The notes under the pieces are model-generated. The model was given only the letters and a program-made list of their open reading frames with translations. It was not told the DNA's origin and made no database searches. Shown piece by piece: positions 62,575 through 64,000 of a stretch of 64,000 nt of DNA (positions within the stretch are counted from its first letter, which is position 1; each line of letters begins with the position of its first letter). The position numbers were made by a program, and so were the translations under genes. The stretch is from assembly GCF_008065115.1 (NCBI RefSeq), contig NZ_CP042913.1, positions 5,281,257 through 5,345,256 of the forward strand. Direction: 5' to 3'. Origin of the DNA: Bythopirellula goksoeyrii (lineage in GTDB: Bacteria; Planctomycetota; Planctomycetia; Pirellulales; Lacipirellulaceae).

Positions 62575-62630
62575 TGTTCAATGACCAATGCTCAATGGGA
62601 ATTCCTTGGTCATTGGTCATTGCAAATTGG
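62575..62630. repeat. TTGGTCATTGG-type repeat before gcvPA
   Basis: AATGACCAATGCTCAATGGG is followed by TTGGTCATTGGTCATTGCAA; the two halves are approximately inverse. The motif family also occurs at 7607-7680. It fills the 78-bp gcvH-gcvPA gap. Confidence 0.55.
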
Positions 62631-62644
62631 TTCTTCCCCCAATT

Positions 62645-64000
62645 ATGCCCTACCACTACAACACTCCTGAAGACAAGCAGGCCATGCTCGCGGCAATTGG
62701 TGCCGAGTCCGTGGACGTACTGTTTGATGCGATTCCCTCCGAGCTAAAGCTCGACCGCCCTCTGGATCTGCCTCCTGCTTTGTCGGAGATGGAACTTGAT
62801 CAGCACATGCGTGAATTGGCTTCGCACAACACACCGGCTGGCGAAGCGGTCTGCTTCCTTGGTGCGGGGAGCTACGACCATTTTATCCCTGCAGTGGTTG
62901 ACACGATCGGCTCACGAAGCGAGTTCTACACTTCCTACACCCCCTATCAGGCCGAAGCGAGCCAGGGCAACTTGCAGGTGATGTTCGAATATCAATCGCT
63001 CATTTCCGAATTGACTGGTCTCGACGTCTCCAATGCCAGCCTCTACGACGGTGCGAGCGCCGCGGCTGAAGCAGTGCTGATGGCCATCAGCGCGACCGGT
63101 CGGCATGGCAAAGTTATCGTGCCTGAGTCTCTGCACCCCGAATACCGCGCCACCATTGCAACCTACTTAGAAAATCTCGAAACCGACCTGGTCACGATTC
63201 CCACTCCAGGAGGCGTCGTCGATCCGGAAACTCTGGCCGAGGCCATCGATGAAGCCACCGCTGCAGTCGTCCTCCAACAACCCAACTTCTTTGGCTGTGT
63301 CGAAGATCCGGATGCCGTGAGCAAGATTGCCAAGGGTGCGGGGGCACTCCTAATCGCTGCTTTCGATCCGTTGAGTCTCGGCGTCCTCAAACGTCCGGGG
63401 GACTATGGCGCAAACATCGCCGTTGCAGAGGGCCACACGCTTGGCTCGCCGATGGCATACGGCGGTCCTTACTTGGGGATCATGGCCTGTGAAAAAAGCC
63501 TGGTTCGTCGCATGCCGGGTCGCATTGCCGGACAAACGGTCGACCGCCGCGGCAACACTTGCTATGTACTCACCATGCAGACACGCGAGCAGCACATCCG
63601 CCGCGAGAAAGCCACGAGCAACGTTTGCACGAATCAGGGGCTGTTCGCTCTGCGGGCAACTGTCTATCTTGCCCAGCTAGGACCGCAAGGCCTGCGCGAA
63701 ACAGCAAGCCTCTGCTTGCAGAAGTCCCGCTATGCTGCAGAGCAACTTTGTCTGCTCGAACGATTTTCTTTGGCGTTTGACGAACCGACTTTCAAAGAAT
63801 TCGTTATTCGCGATACGGAGAATCGTGTGGAAGAGTTATTGAATTTTGGACTCGACAAGGGATACTTGGCTGGCCTGCCGCTGGGAAGATGGTACCCAGA
63901 ACTTGCGGACTGCTTCCTCGTCGCGGTAACAGAGAAACGAACGAAGGCGGAAATCGATGGATTAGTTACAACGCTCGCAAATGCATCTACGCTCACTTCG
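62645..64000 (+). CDS. gcvPA: Glycine dehydrogenase (decarboxylating) subunit 1, 3' end missing
   Basis: The P protein removes CO2 from glycine with pyridoxal phosphate and loads the residue on GcvH. This lineage uses the split form; the frame from ATG 62645 encodes the N-terminal subunit and stays open for 452 codons to the window edge. Visible blocks are FLGAGSYDHFIPAVVD, FYTSYTPYQAEASQGNLQVM, LYDGASAAAEAVLMAI, ANIAVAEGHTLGSPMAYGGP, MPGRIAGQTVDRRGNTCYVL and TREQHIRREKATSNVCTNQG. About 450 residues is the normal length, so the stop should be just outside. gcvPB should follow. Confidence 0.95.
   Translation, partial: MPYHYNTPEDKQAMLAAIGAESVDVLFDAIPSELKLDRPLDLPPALSEMELDQHMRELASHNTPAGEAVCFLGAGSYDHFIPAVVDTIGSRSEFYTSYTPYQAEASQGNLQVMFEYQSLISELTGLDVSNASLYDGASAAAEAVLMAISATGRHGKVIVPESLHPEYRATIATYLENLETDLVTIPTPGGVVDPETLAEAIDEATAAVVLQQPNFFGCVEDPDAVSKIAKGAGALLIAAFDPLSLGVLKRPGDYGANIAVAEGHTLGSPMAYGGPYLGIMACEKSLVRRMPGRIAGQTVDRRGNTCYVLTMQTREQHIRREKATSNVCTNQGLFALRATVYLAQLGPQGLRETASLCLQKSRYAAEQLCLLERFSLAFDEPTFKEFVIRDTENRVEELLNFGLDKGYLAGLPLGRWYPELADCFLVAVTEKRTKAEIDGLVTTLANASTLTS

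Overview
The window is chromosomal DNA of a planctomycete, most likely order Pirellulales. The evidence is lineage-typical gene families: a DUF1549/DUF1553 cytochrome protein followed by a DUF1501 protein, PEP-CTERM tails, a secreted CotH/dockerin protein with an N-terminal FETLESRNMLAA motif, a DUF1559-type pseudopilin ending in a DGH motif, and many dispersed palindromic repeats between genes. The order-level assignment is inference. I see no tRNA, rRNA, CRISPR array or complete insertion sequence.

Layout. 0-8 kb: a partial PrsW-type protease, ruvB, a secreted haem peroxidase, a TauE permease, a membrane-anchored Mrr-like nuclease, an acetyltransferase and a FitAB/VapBC-type toxin-antitoxin pair. 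7.8-12 kb: rpmF-fabD-fabG-acpP-fabF, the fatty-acid cluster without plsX and fabH. 12-17 kb: small conserved hypotheticals, a DUF4160/DUF2442 overlapping pair, a GNAT-like protein, a secreted Asp/Tyr-rich protein and a DUF1328 membrane peptide. 17.8-22 kb: an arsenic operon read leftward (truncated arsC, arsR, ArsP-like permease, mini-thioredoxin, two ArsF-like proteins, ArsG-like permease) with two copies of a probable ArsR operator. 22-25.9 kb: a PEP-CTERM formylglycine-generating-enzyme-like protein, an HTH protein surrounded by palindromic repeats, and a PfkB sugar kinase. 25.9-30.6 kb: the DUF1501 / PSD1 cytochrome pair. 30.8-36.3 kb: a type I secretion-like operon (ABC, HlyD, TolC) whose ABC subunit has lost four ATPase motifs. 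36.5-43.1 kb: secreted planctomycete proteins.

43.3-51.5 kb holds a ketosynthase homologue with Glu-His-Asn in place of Cys-His-His, then the translation/transcription cluster nusA-infB-rbfA, an endonuclease III-fold protein with a histone-like lysine tail, and yebC. 51.6-56.6 kb is a leftward set: a phosphoesterase-tetrahaem cytochrome fusion, DUF1573, DUF4416 and a type 3 proS. 56.9-60.8 kb holds an OB-HD protein, two small genes and rnr. The window ends in the glycine cleavage operon gcvT-gcvH-gcvPA, with gcvPA running off the end.

The most unusual items are the degenerate ABC exporter, the inactive ketosynthase, the two-copy structured repeat before the sugar kinase, the paired ArsR operators with a decapitated arsC, and the lysine-tailed DNA-glycosylase-fold protein.
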